A stretch of 64,000 nt of DNA, from NCBI RefSeq assembly GCF_902833055.1, contig NZ_CADFEJ010000003.1:186001-250000 (forward strand), in the 5' to 3' direction. The translations under genes were made by a program, and so were the position numbers. The notes below the pieces were generated by a model. It was not told the origin of the DNA, did no database searches, and saw nothing but the letters and a program-made list of their open reading frames with translations. Source of the DNA: Burkholderia territorii. GTDB taxonomy: Bacteria; Pseudomonadota; Gammaproteobacteria; Burkholderiales; Burkholderiaceae. This document shows positions 1-10,552 of the stretch, in pieces; the stretch's first letter is position 1, and each line of letters opens with the position of its first letter.

Positions 1-2538
1 GTACGGCGCGAACGAGCGCAGGCGCTCGGCGTCGCCGGCCGCGAGCAGTGGCACCTTGGTCGCCGGCGACAGGTTCATCTCGCCGCGCAGGTTGCGGCAT
101 GCGTCGACGATCGCCTTCAGGTCGGCTGCCCATTGTTCGGACACCTCGTCGATCTTCTGCAGGTTCGCGACCGGGTACGCCTGCGTCATCAGCGACGCTT
201 CGCCTTCGCGCTTGCCTTGCGGGTAGCGGCCGGCGAGCGGTGCGACCTTCTGCCAGAGCGCCTCGGTGATGAACGGAATGATCGGGTGTGCGAGGCGCAG
301 CACGGTTTCGAGCACGCGCAGCAGCGTGCGGCGCGTCGCGCGCTGCTGCTCCGGCGTGCCGTTCTGGATCTGCACCTTCGCGAGTTCGAGGTACCAGTCG
401 CAGTACTCGTCCCACACGAACTTGTAGATGCTGGTGGCGATGTTGTCGAAGCGGTAATCGGCAAAGCCCTTCGCGATGTCGGCCTCGGTGCGCTGCAGGA
501 GCGACACGATCCAGCGGTCGGCCGCCGAGAAGTCGAGGTAGCCGCCGGGGCCGCAGTCGCCCGCGCCGCAGACTTCGGGCTTGTCGGCACCGCAGTCGTG
601 GCCTTCGCAGTTCATCAGCACGAAGCGCGTCGCGTTCCACAGCTTGTTGCAGAAATTGCGATAGCCTTCGCAGCGCGCGAGGTCGAAGTTCACGTTGCGG
701 CCGAGGGTCGCCATCGACGCCATCGTGAAGCGCAGCGCGTCGGTGCCGAACGCGGGGATGCCGTCCGGGAATTCCTTGCGCGTCTTCTTCTCGATGGTGG
801 CGGCCTGCTTCGGGTTCATCAGGCCCGTCGTGCGCTTCGCGACCAGCGTTTCGAGGTCGATGCCGTCGACGATGTCGATCGGGTCGAGCGTGTTGCCCTT
901 GCTCTTCGACATCTTCTGGCCTTCCGCGTCGCGCACGAGGCCGTGCACGTAGACGGTATGGAACGGTACCTTGCCGGTGAAGTGCGTCGTCATCATCACC
1001 ATCCGGGCAACCCAGAAGAAGATGATGTCGAAGCCGGTGACGAGCACCGACGACGGCAGGAAGTGCTTCAGTTCGGGCGTTTCGTTCGGCCAGCCGAGCG
1101 ACGAGAACGGCACGAGCGCCGACGAGAACCACGTGTCGAGCACGTCCTCGTCGCGCTTGAGCGCGCCGGTGTAGCCCTTGGCGGCGGCCTGCGCGCGCGC
1201 CTCTTCCTCGTTGCGCGCGACGAACACTTCGCCGTTCTCGCCGTACCACGCGGGAATCTGGTGACCCCACCAGAGCTGGCGCGAGATGCACCAGTCCTGG
1301 ATGTTCTCGAGCCACTGGTAGTAGGTGGTCGTCCAGTTTTCCGGCACGAACTTGATCTGGCCGTTGCGCACGACGTCGAGCGACGTTTCGGTGATCGACT
1401 TGCCCGGGTTGAACGTGCCTTCCGGCGCCGGCTTCGTCATCGCGACGAACCACTGGTCGGTCAGCATCGGCTCGATCACGACACCCGTGCGATCGCCGCG
1501 CGGCACCATCAGCTTGTGCGGCTTCACGGAATCGAGGAAGCCCTGCGCGTCGAGATCGGCGACGATCGCCTTGCGCGCGTCGAAGCGGTCGAGGCCGCGA
1601 TACTGCTCGGGGCCGTTGTCGTTGATCTTCGCGTCGAGCGTCAGGATCTCGATCGGCGCGAGGTTGTGGCGCAGGCCGACCTGGTAGTCGTTGAAGTCGT
1701 GCGCGGGCGTGACCTTCACGACGCCCGTGCCGAACTCGCGGTCGACGTAGTCGTCGGCAATCACCGGGATCTCGCGGCCCGTCAGCGGCAGCGTGACGAG
1801 CTTGCCGATCAGGTGCGCGTAGCGCTCGTCTTCCGGATGAACCATCAGCGCGACGTCGCCGAGCATCGTTTCCGGGCGCGTGGTCGCGACGGTCAGCGAA
1901 CCCGAGCCGTCGACGAGCGGGTAGCGGATGTGCCACAGGTGGCCGTTTTCCTCCTCGCTCGCGACCTCGAGATCCGACACCGCGGTGAGCAGCACCGGAT
2001 CCCAGTTGACGAGGCGCTTGCCGCGGTAGATCAGGCCCTGTTCGTAGAGCGTGACGAACACGTCGCGCACGGCGGCCGACATCTTGTCGTCCATCGTGAA
2101 ATACTCGCGCGACCAGTCGGTCGACGCGCCGAGACGGCGCACCTGGCCGGTGATCGTCGAACCGGATTGCTGCTTCCATTCCCACACGCGCTCGACGAAT
2201 TTCTCGCGGCCGAGGTCATGGCGCGATACGCCCTGCGCATCGAGCTGGCGCTCGACGACGATCTGGGTCGCGATGCCCGCGTGGTCGGTGCCGGGCACCC
2301 ACAGCGTGTTCTCGCCGAGCATCCGGTGGTAGCGGGCGAGGCCGTCCATGATCGTCTGGTTGAACGCATGGCCCATGTGCAACGTGCCGGTGACGTTCGG
2401 CGGCGGCAGCTGGATCGCGAAATCGGGGCGTGCCGGATCGAATGCCGGGGCGGCATAGCCGCGTTTTTCCCACTCCGGCCCCCATTGGGACTCGATGGTG
2501 TGGGGCTCGAAACTCTTCGCAAGCGTGCTGTCGCTCAT
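1..2538 (-). CDS. valS: valyl-tRNA synthetase, C-terminus cut by window start
   Basis: Class I aminoacyl-tRNA synthetase that charges tRNA-Val in the cytoplasm. The ATG at 2538 opens a frame with the HIGH signature as HMGH at residues 54-57, preceded by the PPPNVTG stretch typical of ValS. The KMSKS loop (KMSKSKGN) is at 892-915, about residue 542. 846 codons lie in the window. The E. coli enzyme is about 950 residues, so roughly the last 100 (the C-terminal coiled-coil arm) are missing. It is divergent from uvrD across about 210 bp. A minus-strand TATAAT at 2587-2592 is a plausible -10 box for it. Confidence 0.97.
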   Translation of the reverse strand, partial: MSDSTLAKSFEPHTIESQWGPEWEKRGYAAPAFDPARPDFAIQLPPPNVTGTLHMGHAFNQTIMDGLARYHRMLGENTLWVPGTDHAGIATQIVVERQLDAQGVSRHDLGREKFVERVWEWKQQSGSTITGQVRRLGASTDWSREYFTMDDKMSAAVRDVFVTLYEQGLIYRGKRLVNWDPVLLTAVSDLEVASEEENGHLWHIRYPLVDGSGSLTVATTRPETMLGDVALMVHPEDERYAHLIGKLVTLPLTGREIPVIADDYVDREFGTGVVKVTPAHDFNDYQVGLRHNLAPIEILTLDAKINDNGPEQYRGLDRFDARKAIVADLDAQGFLDSVKPHKLMVPRGDRTGVVIEPMLTDQWFVAMTKPAPEGTFNPGKSITETSLDVVRNGQIKFVPENWTTTYYQWLENIQDWCISRQLWWGHQIPAWYGENGEVFVARNEEEARAQAAAKGYTGALKRDEDVLDTWFSSALVPFSSLGWPNETPELKHFLPSSVLVTGFDIIFFWVARMVMMTTHFTGKVPFHTVYVHGLVRDAEGQKMSKSKGNTLDPIDIVDGIDLETLVAKRTTGLMNPKQAATIEKKTRKEFPDGIPAFGTDALRFTMASMATLGRNVNFDLARCEGYRNFCNKLWNATRFVLMNCEGHDCGADKPEVCGAGDCGPGGYLDFSAADRWIVSLLQRTEADIAKGFADYRFDNIATSIYKFVWDEYCDWYLELAKVQIQNGTPEQQRATRRTLLRVLETVLRLAHPIIPFITEALWQKVAPLAGRYPQGKREGEASLMTQAYPVANLQKIDEVSEQWAADLKAIVDACRNLRGEMNLSPATKVPLLAAGDAERLRSFAPY

Positions 2539-2586
2539 GGTTGGAAATCTGCCGAAAAATGCGTGAATTGGATGCCGAATCTGACA

Positions 2587-2712
2587 ATTATAAATGGATG
2601 CACATCGGCCAGCCATCGCTGGCTGGCGCGGGCAGGCCGCAAGGGGCGACGACGCGGGCGGCGGCACGCGGCCGAATCGATCGGAAACGGCATCGCGCGG
2701 CCGACTTATAAT
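2587..2712. promoter_or_regulatory. divergent valS / uvrD promoter region
   Basis: The intergenic region contains a TATAAT on the minus strand (2587-2592) facing valS and a TATAAT on the plus strand (2707-2712) facing uvrD, 40 bp before its ATG. Neither has a good -35 box at 17 bp. Promoter assignment is inference from -10 matches and position. Confidence 0.45.
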
Positions 2713-2751
2713 GGCGGGTCCGCATTTTTCTCGCACGTCCGCTGCCGCTCC

Positions 2752-5115
2752 ATGCCCGATCTGCTCGCCAATCTGAACCCTGAACAATACGCCGCCGTCA
2801 CGCTGCCGAACGAACCGGCGCTGATCCTCGCGGGGGCGGGCAGCGGCAAGACCCGCGTGCTGATCACGCGCATCGCGTGGCTGATTCAGCAGGGCTATGC
2901 GTCGCCGGCCACCGTGCTGGCCGTCACCTTCACGAACAAGGCGGCGCGCGAGATGATGGCGCGGCTGTCGGCGATGATGCCGATCGACACGCGCGGCATG
3001 TGGATCGGCACGTTCCACGGGCTGTGCAACCGGATGCTGCGCACGCACTGGCGCGACGCCGGGCTGCCGCAGACCTTCCAGATCCTCGACACGGCCGACC
3101 AGTTGTCGGCGATCAAGCGGCTGATGAAGGCGGCGAACGTCGACGACGAGAAATATCCGCCGAAGAACGTCCAGTACTTCATCAACAACGCGAAGGAGCA
3201 GGGGCTGCGTCCCGACAAGGTCGACGCGTCCGACAACTTCAACCGCAAGTTCGTCGAGCTCTATCAGGCGTACGACCAGCAGTGCCAGCGCGAGGGCGTC
3301 GTCGACTTCCCCGAGCTGCTGCTGCGCTGCTACGAGCTGCTCGCGTACAACGCGCCGCTGCGCGCGCACTACCAGGCGCGCTTCAGGCACATCCTCGTCG
3401 ACGAGTTCCAGGACACCAACAAGCTGCAGTACGCGTGGCTCAAGATGCTCGCGGGCGGCGAGAACGCGATCTTCGCGGTCGGCGACGACGACCAGTCGAT
3501 CTACGCGTTCCGCGGCGCGAACGTCGGCAACATGCGCGACTTCGAAGACGAATTCCGCGTGCGCAACCTGATCAAGCTCGAGCAGAACTACCGGTCGCAC
3601 GGCAACATCCTCGATGCGGCGAACCAGCTGATCTCGAACAACTCGCATCGCCTCGGCAAGAACCTGCGCACCGACGCCGGCCATGGCGAGCCCGTGCGCG
3701 TGTACGAGGCGAGCACCGATGCGCAGGAGGCCGGCTGGATCGTCGAGGAGATCCGTTCGCTCATCAACACCGGCATGTCGCGCAGCGAAGTCGCCGTCCT
3801 GTATCGCAGCAACGCGCAGTCGCGTGCGATCGAGCACACGCTGATGACGTCGGGCATCCCGTATCGCGTGTACGGCGGCCTGCGCTTCTTCGAGCGCCAG
3901 GAAGTGAAGCACGCGCTCGCGTACCTGCGGTTGATCGACAACCCGAACGACGACACCGCGTTCGTGCGCGTCGTGAATTTCCCGACGCGCGGAATCGGGG
4001 CGCGTTCGATCGAGCAGCTCGCGGACGCCGCGCGCCTGTACGACTGCTCGATGGCCGCGGCGATTCCGTACGTCACCGGCAAGGCCGGCACGAGCCTCGG
4101 CGCGTTCGCGAACCTGATCGCGAAGATGCGCGCCGACACGCAGCACATGAGCCTGCCGGAGACGGTCGAATACGTCGTGCGCGCGAGCGGCCTCGCCGAT
4201 TTCTACCAGGGCGAGCGCGAAGGCCAGGACCGCCTCGAGAACTTGCAGGAACTCGTGAACGCGGCCACCGCGTTCGTCAGCGAGGAAGGTTACGGGCTCG
4301 ATGCGCCGGCCCGCTCGATTCCGCTGCGCGCGGGCGCGATCGCGGCGCCGGAGCTCGGCGTGGACGCGGACGATCCGGCGATCGACGTGCTCGATCCGGC
4401 ACCGCTCGACGACCCCGCGCAGAATCCCGACACGATGACGCCGCTCGCGGGTTTCCTGTCGCATGCGTCGCTGGAAGCCGGCGACAACCAGGCGCAGGCC
4501 GGCCAGGATGCGGTGCAGCTGATGACGGTGCACGCGGCGAAGGGCCTCGAATTCTCGGCCGTGTTCATCACCGGCCTCGAGGAAGGGCTGTTCCCGCACG
4601 AGAACAGCGTGCTCGAATCGGACGGTCTCGAGGAAGAGCGCCGGCTGATGTACGTCGCGATCACGCGCGCGAAGGAGCGGCTCTACCTGTCGTTCGCGCA
4701 GAGCCGGATGCTGCATGGCCAGACGCGCTACAACGTGCGCTCGCGCTTCTTCGACGAATTGCCGGAGCACGTGCTGAAGTGGCTCACGCCGAAGGTCGAG
4801 GCGGGCTCGCGCTGGGGCGGGCGCTCGGACAACGCCGGCTGGGGGCGCGACTGGTTCGCGCGACCGGGCGGCGGCAGTCGCGAGCAGGTCGTCGACGCGG
4901 CGGTCACCGCGCCGCTGCCGGCGTTCGCGAACAAGCAGCGCGCGGCCGACACCGGCTTTCGCATCGGCCAGCAGGTGTTCCATACCAAGTTCGGCGAGGG
5001 GACGGTCACCGCGCTCGAAGGCAACGGCGCCGACGCGAAGGCGCAGGTGAAGTTCAAACGGCACGGCGAGAAATGGCTCGCGCTGGCGGTCGCGAAACTG
5101 CAGGCGGTGGAATGA
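2752..5115 (+). CDS. uvrD: ATP-dependent DNA helicase UvrD/Rep (superfamily 1)
   Basis: 3'-5' DNA helicase acting in nucleotide excision and mismatch repair. The open frame runs much further upstream (from 133), but that part is antisense to valS. The ATG at 2752 begins [12 protein letters not shown], the usual start of the family. Walker A (AGAGSGKT) lies near residues 28-35, DEFQDTN is the Walker B/motif II region, and later motifs [18 protein letters not shown] and YVAITRAK follow in order. The length of 787 residues is normal, with a C-terminal tudor-like tail ([11 protein letters not shown]). It overlaps the next start by ATGA (5112-5115), so translation is probably coupled. Rep is the alternative name; the C-terminal tail favours UvrD/PcrA-type. 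Confidence 0.93.
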   Translation: MPDLLANLNPEQYAAVTLPNEPALILAGAGSGKTRVLITRIAWLIQQGYASPATVLAVTFTNKAAREMMARLSAMMPIDTRGMWIGTFHGLCNRMLRTHWRDAGLPQTFQILDTADQLSAIKRLMKAANVDDEKYPPKNVQYFINNAKEQGLRPDKVDASDNFNRKFVELYQAYDQQCQREGVVDFPELLLRCYELLAYNAPLRAHYQARFRHILVDEFQDTNKLQYAWLKMLAGGENAIFAVGDDDQSIYAFRGANVGNMRDFEDEFRVRNLIKLEQNYRSHGNILDAANQLISNNSHRLGKNLRTDAGHGEPVRVYEASTDAQEAGWIVEEIRSLINTGMSRSEVAVLYRSNAQSRAIEHTLMTSGIPYRVYGGLRFFERQEVKHALAYLRLIDNPNDDTAFVRVVNFPTRGIGARSIEQLADAARLYDCSMAAAIPYVTGKAGTSLGAFANLIAKMRADTQHMSLPETVEYVVRASGLADFYQGEREGQDRLENLQELVNAATAFVSEEGYGLDAPARSIPLRAGAIAAPELGVDADDPAIDVLDPAPLDDPAQNPDTMTPLAGFLSHASLEAGDNQAQAGQDAVQLMTVHAAKGLEFSAVFITGLEEGLFPHENSVLESDGLEEERRLMYVAITRAKERLYLSFAQSRMLHGQTRYNVRSRFFDELPEHVLKWLTPKVEAGSRWGGRSDNAGWGRDWFARPGGGSREQVVDAAVTAPLPAFANKQRAADTGFRIGQQVFHTKFGEGTVTALEGNGADAKAQVKFKRHGEKWLALAVAKLQAVE

Positions 5116-5909
5116 TGAGCATCGACATGGTTCAGACGGTTTCGACGCGCCCGCTCGGCATTCTGGCCGCGCTGCCCGAGGAGCTCGGCGACCTGATCGC
5201 CGCGATGCGTGCCGAAGGCGCGATGAAGACGATCACGCTCGGCCGCCGCGATTATCACGTCGGCACCGTGCACGGCGCGGCCTGCGTCGTCACGCTCGCG
5301 CGGGTCGGCAAGGTCGCGGCCGCCGCGACGGTCAGCGCGCTGATTCATGTGTTCGGCGTGTCCGGCATCGTGTTCACGGGCGTCGCCGGCGGCGTGTCGC
5401 GCACGGTGCGCGTCGGCGACGTCGTCGTTGCCGATCTGCTGCTGCAGCATGATCTCGATGCATCGCCGCTGTTTCCGCGCTACGAGGTGCCGTTGCTCGG
5501 CATCACGCGGTTCGCGACCGATGCCGTACTGACGGCTCGTCTGAAGGCCGCGTGCACGCTGTTCGTCGCCGAGGAAGGCGCGCAGTTCGCCGAGCGCTTC
5601 GGGCTGGCCGGCTCGACGCTGCACGGCGGGCTGATCATCAGCGGCGACCGCTTCGTGTCGAGCGAGCGCGAAGTCGTCGCGCTGCGCGAAGCGTTGCCGG
5701 ACGCGCTCGCGGTCGAGATGGAAGGGGCGGCGATCGCGCAGGTGTGTGCCGAGCACGACGTGCCGTTCGCCATCGTGCGCACGATCTCCGATACGGCCGA
5801 CGATCATGCGACGCAGTCGTTCTCGCACTTCCTGTCGGCGATCGCGAGCAGCTATTCGTCCGGCATCCTCAAGCGTTTCCTGACGCTGCATGCGACGACG
5901 GCGGCCTGA
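5112..5909 (+). CDS. mtnN: 5'-methylthioadenosine/S-adenosylhomocysteine nucleosidase
   Basis: Purine phosphorylase superfamily (PNP/UDP) enzyme that hydrolyses MTA, SAH and 5'-deoxyadenosine to adenine plus a thioribose, feeding methionine salvage and AI-2 formation. Visible family signatures are the N-terminal LAALPEEL with the conserved Glu, [16 protein letters not shown] and the catalytic Asp in TISDTAD. The length is 265 residues against about 230 for E. coli MtnN, so it may belong to the slightly longer proteobacterial branch. ATG codons at 5112 and 5115 are both possible starts; the stop of uvrD overlaps the first, implying coupling. A hairpin overlaps the stop codon (5896-5920). Confidence 0.85.
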   Translation: MMSIDMVQTVSTRPLGILAALPEELGDLIAAMRAEGAMKTITLGRRDYHVGTVHGAACVVTLARVGKVAAAATVSALIHVFGVSGIVFTGVAGGVSRTVRVGDVVVADLLLQHDLDASPLFPRYEVPLLGITRFATDAVLTARLKAACTLFVAEEGAQFAERFGLAGSTLHGGLIISGDRFVSSEREVVALREALPDALAVEMEGAAIAQVCAEHDVPFAIVRTISDTADDHATQSFSHFLSAIASSYSSGILKRFLTLHATTAA

Positions 5910-5970
5910 AGCCGCCGTCGCACACTTTCCCATCGATCCGACCGGCCGCGGCACGCATGCCGCGGCCGGT
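5896..5970. terminator. two stem-loops between convergent mtnN and fsr-like gene
   Basis: Hairpin 1 has a 10-bp stem (CGACGGCGGC/GCCGCCGTCG, 5896-5905 with 5911-5920) around the mtnN stop codon. Hairpin 2 has a perfect 13-bp stem (5941-5953 with 5958-5970) and a 4-nt loop. Neither has a proper U-tract, so they may slow or protect transcript ends rather than be classic terminators. Confidence 0.45.
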
Positions 5971-5973
5971 TCG

Positions 5974-7212
5974 TCACGCCTTGTTGCGCCGGCTGCTTTC
6001 GAGGTTCGGCAGGAACACCGTCAGCACGCCGATCAGCGGCAGGAACGAGCACACCTTGTAGACGAACGCGATGCTCGTCGCATCGGCGAGCTGGCCGAGC
6101 ACGGCGGCACCGACGCCGCCCAGGCCGAACGCGAAGCCGAAGAACAGGCCCGCGACCATCCCGACCTTGCCGGGCATCAGCTCCGTCGCGTAGACGAGGA
6201 TCGCGGCGAATGCCGACGCCAGCACGACGCCGATGATCACGCTCAGCACGCTCGTCCAGAACAGGTTCGCGTACGGCAGCAGCAGCGTGAACGGCGCGAC
6301 GCCGAGAATCGACACCCAGATCACGTACTTGCGGCCGATCCGGTCGCCGACCGGCCCGCCGATCAGCGTACCGGCCGCGACTGCCGCGAGGAACACGAAC
6401 AGGTGGATCTGCGCGGCCTGCACCGACAGGTGGAACTTGTCGATCAGGTAGAACGTGAAATAACTGTTGATGCTCGCGAGGTAGAAATACTTCGAGAACA
6501 CCAGCAGCACCAGCACGCCGATCGCGGCGAGTACGCGGCCCTGCGACAGCGTCGGATGGCCGGCCGCCGCCGCCTTCTTCTTCATCGACGGATGCTTCTT
6601 GTACCAGTGGCCGATCTGCGTGAGCACGACCATCGCGACGAGCGCCGCCGCCGAGAACCACGCGATGCTGTGCTGGCCGTGCGGAATGATCACCAGCGCG
6701 GCGAGCAGCGGCCCGAGTGCCGAACCAGCGTTGCCACCGACCTGGAACAGCGACTGCGCGAGCCCGTGCTGGCCGCCTGACGCCATCCGCGCGACGCGCG
6801 ACGATTCCGGATGGAACACCGACGAGCCGCAGCCGACCAGCGCTGCCGCCACCAGCAGCATCGGGAAGTTCTGCGCGACCGACATCAGCAGCAGCCCGGC
6901 AAGGGTGAAGCCCATCCCGACCGGCAGCGAATACGGCTTCGGCCGCTTGTCCGTGTACAGGCCGACGAGCGGCTGCAGCAGCGACGCCGTGATCTGGTAC
7001 GTCAGCGTGATCAGGCCGATCTGCGCGAACGACAGCGCGAACTGGCTCTTGAGCATCGGATAGATCGCGAGGATCAACGACTGGATCATGTCGTTGAGCA
7101 TGTGCGAGAAGCTGATCGCGCCGAGCACGGGGTAGACGGTACGCGGAGCGGGCGGGACAGACGGCTGGGCTGCGGCGGTTGCGCCGGCGCCCGTATCGAG
7201 GCTGGTTTCCAT
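5974..7212 (-). CDS. MFS exporter, fosmidomycin-resistance (Fsr) family
   Basis: Twelve-segment major facilitator superfamily drug exporter in the inner membrane, 412 residues. After a cytosolic Ala/Pro-rich N-terminus the sequence FSHMLNDMIQSLILAIYP near residue 35 is the hallmark of the Fsr group, followed by a loop GLYTDKRPKPYSL (MFS motif A position) and GCGSSVFHPESSR. The central loop is Lys-rich (near residues 205-220). The gene stands alone, convergent with mtnN and divergent from the chemoreceptor gene. The transported drug cannot be read from the sequence; Fsr members give fosmidomycin resistance in E. coli. Confidence 0.85.
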   Translation of the reverse strand: METSLDTGAGATAAAQPSVPPAPRTVYPVLGAISFSHMLNDMIQSLILAIYPMLKSQFALSFAQIGLITLTYQITASLLQPLVGLYTDKRPKPYSLPVGMGFTLAGLLLMSVAQNFPMLLVAAALVGCGSSVFHPESSRVARMASGGQHGLAQSLFQVGGNAGSALGPLLAALVIIPHGQHSIAWFSAAALVAMVVLTQIGHWYKKHPSMKKKAAAAGHPTLSQGRVLAAIGVLVLLVFSKYFYLASINSYFTFYLIDKFHLSVQAAQIHLFVFLAAVAAGTLIGGPVGDRIGRKYVIWVSILGVAPFTLLLPYANLFWTSVLSVIIGVVLASAFAAILVYATELMPGKVGMVAGLFFGFAFGLGGVGAAVLGQLADATSIAFVYKVCSFLPLIGVLTVFLPNLESSRRNKA

Positions 7213-7619
7213 GTGAGCTGAGCGAGTTGAGGTGACGGGACGCGCTCTGATGGGGATCGGCGCGTTCGAATCGTTGTTGCGTCAAAGAAGTGTAATGTGG
7301 CGGATCGAGAATGTCAGGCCAACTTTTGTCGCGATTCGGACATTGCTGTGACGATTCGGCCATGACGCCGTTTTTTGGCCGGGTATAACGCTGCGGCGCG
7401 CCTGTTATTCGCGGCGCGTGCGGCCGGATCGGTGTTTGCCCGGACTCAAGGCGCGCCGCGGGCGGCCGTAGAAGGACGCAACGACAACACAGGGGCGCCT
7501 GCGTGCGGCACGGCCACGAGCCGGCCCGGCGCAGTGCGCGCGGCATGGCGGGCCATCGCGGGAATGCCGGCCGCCGGAACCGACCTTTCCGGCGGCATGA
7601 TCAATACGGGGATATATCG
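7213..7619. other. 407-bp intergenic region, no gene seen
   Basis: Divergent upstream region of the Fsr-like exporter and the chemoreceptor. The part near 7260-7390 is less GC-rich and likely holds promoters. A stretch at about 7275-7305 has only a poor match to a flagellar sigma-28 site, and I do not call it. No convincing ORF or RNA was found. Confidence 0.4.
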
Positions 7620-9293
7620 ATGAAAGCAGCTTCATTGCATCCGCGGCCGGATGCGGCCGTCGCCGCATCCGACGCAGTCGCCAGGCCCGCCGCACGGCGC
7701 GCGCGTGCAGCGCGGCGCGAACGCCGGCCGTGGACCGTCAAGGCGACCTTGCGCGCCGCGTTCGCGATCCTGCTGGCCGGCACGCTCGCGATCGGCGTGT
7801 TTTCGTTGTGGCAGATCAGCCGCCTGAACGCGTCGATTGCGTCGGTCTACGAGCAGGGGCACGTCGCGAGCCGGGCGGCGGAGGAAGTGCGCGCCGAGGT
7901 GCTGCGCGCGAGCCGCGCACAGAAGATGCTGCTGACCGCGACCACCGCGAAGGAACGCGACGATCTGGGCGCCGAGGTCGGCGCCGGGCTCGCGTCGATC
8001 GGCCAGGCGCTCGCGACGCTGCAGCGTTACGCGGATCCGGCCGATGCGGACGATTCCGCGCGACTGCGCGCGTTCTCGATGGCGGTCGGCACGTGGAGCG
8101 GCCATCTGCGCGATTTCGTCGCGCTCGTGCAGGCGCAGCCGCTCGACCTGTCGCAGATGAACTGGCAGGTCGGCACGCAGGACGTGTCGCTGCTGGTCGA
8201 GACCGGCAAGCTCGAGAAACTCGTCGCGATGCTCGTGAAGACGCGCGGCGCGAAGTCGAAGGCGACGCTCGATGCGTCCGCAACGATCTTCTCGTCGTCG
8301 TTCGCGATGATCGCGGCGATGACGGCCGCGCTGATCGTGCTCGCGATCGCGATTGCCGAAGGCGTCGTGCGCCGCCTCGCGTCGCAACTCGGCGGCGAGC
8401 CGGCCGACGCGAAGGCGATCGCCGCCGACATCGCGCGCGGCGACCTCACGCGACCGATAACGCTCGCCCGGCACGACCGTGACAGCATGGTGCGTGCGCT
8501 GTACGACATGCAGACCGGGCTCGCGGCGACCGTCGGCGAGATCGCCGTCAGCGCCGAGGCGATCGCGGCCGCGTCCGGCGAGATATCGACCGGCAACCTG
8601 GACCTGTCGCGGCGCACCGAGCAGCAGGCCGTCGCGCTGGAACGCACGGCGGCCAGCATGGAGCAGCTCACGTCGACCGTGCGGCAGAACGCCGAGAATG
8701 CGCGCCAGGCGAGCGCGCTCGCGGCCAATGCGTCGGCCGTCGCGGAGGCGGGCGGCGAAGTCGTCGGGCGCGTGGTCGCGACGATGAGCGAAATCGACGA
8801 CAGCGCGAAGAACATTCGCGACATCATCGGCACGATCGAGGGGATCGCGTTCCAGACCAACATTCTCGCGTTGAACGCCGCGGTCGAGGCCGCGCGCGCC
8901 GGCGAACAGGGGCGCGGTTTCTCGGTGGTCGCGGGCGAGGTGCGGCTGCTCGCGCAGCGCGCGGCGACCGCGGCGAAGGAGATCCGTACGCTGATCGGCG
9001 CGTCGGTCGAGCGCGTCGCGAACGGCGCGGCGCTCGCACACGATGCGGGCCGCACGATGGACGACGTGGTGCGGGCAGTCAAGCGCGTGACCGACATCAT
9101 CGGCGAGATCTCCGCGGCATCGGACGAGCAGAGCGCGGGGATCGACGAAATCGGCCGCGCCGTCACGCAAATGGATGCCGGCACGCAGCAGAACGCGGCG
9201 CTCGTCGAACAGGCGGCCGCCGCAGCGAATGCGCTCGACGAGCAGGCGCAGGCGCTCAAGTCGCTGGTCGGACGCTTTCGCATCGCGGCCTGA
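7620..9293 (+). CDS. methyl-accepting chemotaxis protein
   Basis: Inner-membrane chemoreceptor of 557 residues. The ATG at 7620 follows a purine-rich GGGGAT. An Arg/Ala-rich N-terminus precedes TM1 (about 44-64). A periplasmic helical domain of four-helix-bundle type follows, then TM2 (about 225-248), a HAMP segment to about 300 and a long cytosolic signalling coiled coil. The hairpin tip, [15 protein letters not shown], lies near residue 428, with the family hallmark [15 protein letters not shown] just before it. The protein ends FRIAA, without the NWETF-type CheR/CheB tether. No che gene is adjacent, so it is an orphan receptor for an unknown ligand. Confidence 0.93.
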   Translation: MKAASLHPRPDAAVAASDAVARPAARRARAARRERRPWTVKATLRAAFAILLAGTLAIGVFSLWQISRLNASIASVYEQGHVASRAAEEVRAEVLRASRAQKMLLTATTAKERDDLGAEVGAGLASIGQALATLQRYADPADADDSARLRAFSMAVGTWSGHLRDFVALVQAQPLDLSQMNWQVGTQDVSLLVETGKLEKLVAMLVKTRGAKSKATLDASATIFSSSFAMIAAMTAALIVLAIAIAEGVVRRLASQLGGEPADAKAIAADIARGDLTRPITLARHDRDSMVRALYDMQTGLAATVGEIAVSAEAIAAASGEISTGNLDLSRRTEQQAVALERTAASMEQLTSTVRQNAENARQASALAANASAVAEAGGEVVGRVVATMSEIDDSAKNIRDIIGTIEGIAFQTNILALNAAVEAARAGEQGRGFSVVAGEVRLLAQRAATAAKEIRTLIGASVERVANGAALAHDAGRTMDDVVRAVKRVTDIIGEISAASDEQSAGIDEIGRAVTQMDAGTQQNAALVEQAAAAANALDEQAQALKSLVGRFRIAA

Positions 9294-9487
9294 GCGTCGT
9301 TTCGTCCCGCTCCGTCGCGCGCCGCCCGCGACACGCAGGCCGGCGGCGCGCTGTCGATCCGTGACAAACCCGGCGGTCGGCCCGCGCGCAATCCCTTACA
9401 ATGCGCGTCCACATAGCTGGGGGCCAGAACCCGCGGCGCGCCCGTACCGACTCCTCGGTGCGACGGCACGCCAGCCGGGTCACGACA

Positions 9488-10516
9488 ATGACGATTACGA
9501 TTTACCTGACGGGATACCTGTGGATGCTCGCGTCCGCCGCGATCGGCATGCGCACGCGCGTGGCCGCGTGGCGATGGCTCGCGGCGGGCATCGCGCCGGC
9601 CGCCGCGTTCGCGTTGCTGCGGGGCAGGACCGGCACCGACACGGCGATCTACCACGACATCATCGCCGGCATCTGGAGCGGCAATCTGAAGGTTGTGCCG
9701 CGCACGCTCGAACCGGGTTTCGTCTGGCTCGTGCGCGCGCTCGGGTGGCTCGGGCACGAGCCGTACGTCGCGATGGCGATTCTGTCGCTGCTGGTCGTCG
9801 TCGCATGCGTCACCGCGTTCGGCCGCAGCGCCGAGGACGCATGCGTGTTCGCCACGCTGATCTTTCCGCTGTTCTTCTACGACATGGCGATGAGCGGCCT
9901 GCGCTATGGCATCGCGTTCTGTGTCGCGAAGCTCGCGTCGGACGCGTGGGCGCGCAGACGGCACGGCGCGTCGTTCGCATTCGCTGCGGCGGCGACCAGC
10001 ATGCACGTGTCGGCGGTGCTTCTGGTCGTGCTGCTGCAGATCCGACGGTTGCGCCGGCTGCGCTACGCGGGGCTGGCGCTCGCGATCGGCGGCGTGCTGT
10101 TCGCGATGCATCACGATGCACTGCTCGCGAAGGTCGGCCTGTATGCGGCGTTCACGCCGCCTGCGCAGATGTCGGGCGGCGCACCGCTCGCGCTTGCGCT
10201 GCTGACGCTCGCGGCCGGCTGGATGCTGCTCGCGCGGATGCCGCGCACGCTCGTATTCCTGTTCGTCTGCGAGATTGCGAGCTTCGCGCTCGCCAGAGTC
10301 AGCTACGCGGGGCTGCGCTTCCAGTGGCTCGTGCTGTTCGCGATGGGCTGTCAGTTCGTGCCGCTGCAGCACGTGCCGGGGATCCGGCGCCGGCACGTGA
10401 TCGTCGTGCTGGTCGTGATCGGCGCCATCGGTTTCGCGATGCGGCTGCGCAACATGCTCGGCGAATACGGGCTCGGGCCGTCGCCGTTCCTGCCTTACCG
10501 GTTTTTCTGGGAGTGA
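9488..10516 (+). CDS. EpsG-family polytopic membrane protein
   Basis: Predicted inner-membrane protein of 342 residues, nearly all hydrophobic segments (about 9-10 helices). The motif GRTGTDTAIYHDII near residue 43 and the segment FYDMAMSGLRYGIAFC near 145 match the EpsG family of polysaccharide polymerase-like proteins. The family relation is from pattern recognition only. The frame is open from 9401, but the ATG at 9488 is preferred because it starts just before the first hydrophobic segment. There are no glycosyltransferase or export genes nearby, so it is an orphan and its substrate cannot be stated. Confidence 0.7.
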   Translation: MTITIYLTGYLWMLASAAIGMRTRVAAWRWLAAGIAPAAAFALLRGRTGTDTAIYHDIIAGIWSGNLKVVPRTLEPGFVWLVRALGWLGHEPYVAMAILSLLVVVACVTAFGRSAEDACVFATLIFPLFFYDMAMSGLRYGIAFCVAKLASDAWARRRHGASFAFAAAATSMHVSAVLLVVLLQIRRLRRLRYAGLALAIGGVLFAMHHDALLAKVGLYAAFTPPAQMSGGAPLALALLTLAAGWMLLARMPRTLVFLFVCEIASFALARVSYAGLRFQWLVLFAMGCQFVPLQHVPGIRRRHVIVVLVVIGAIGFAMRLRNMLGEYGLGPSPFLPYRFFWE

Positions 10517-10552
10517 CGCGGCCGGGCGGGGCGTCGCCCGGCCGTCGCATCG

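Noticed and set aside
133..2751. Upstream extension of the uvrD frame by about 870 codons
   Set aside because: It is antisense to valS and has no helicase-family similarity; the family start is at 2752.
7270..7310. Possible sigma-28 (flagellar) promoter for the chemoreceptor
   Set aside because: The match to TAAAGTTT-N11-GCCGATAA is poor and over 300 bp from the start codon.
7632..10396. Long minus-strand frames opposite the chemoreceptor and EpsG-like gene
   Set aside because: Composition is that of antisense reading in high-GC DNA, and no domain is recognisable.
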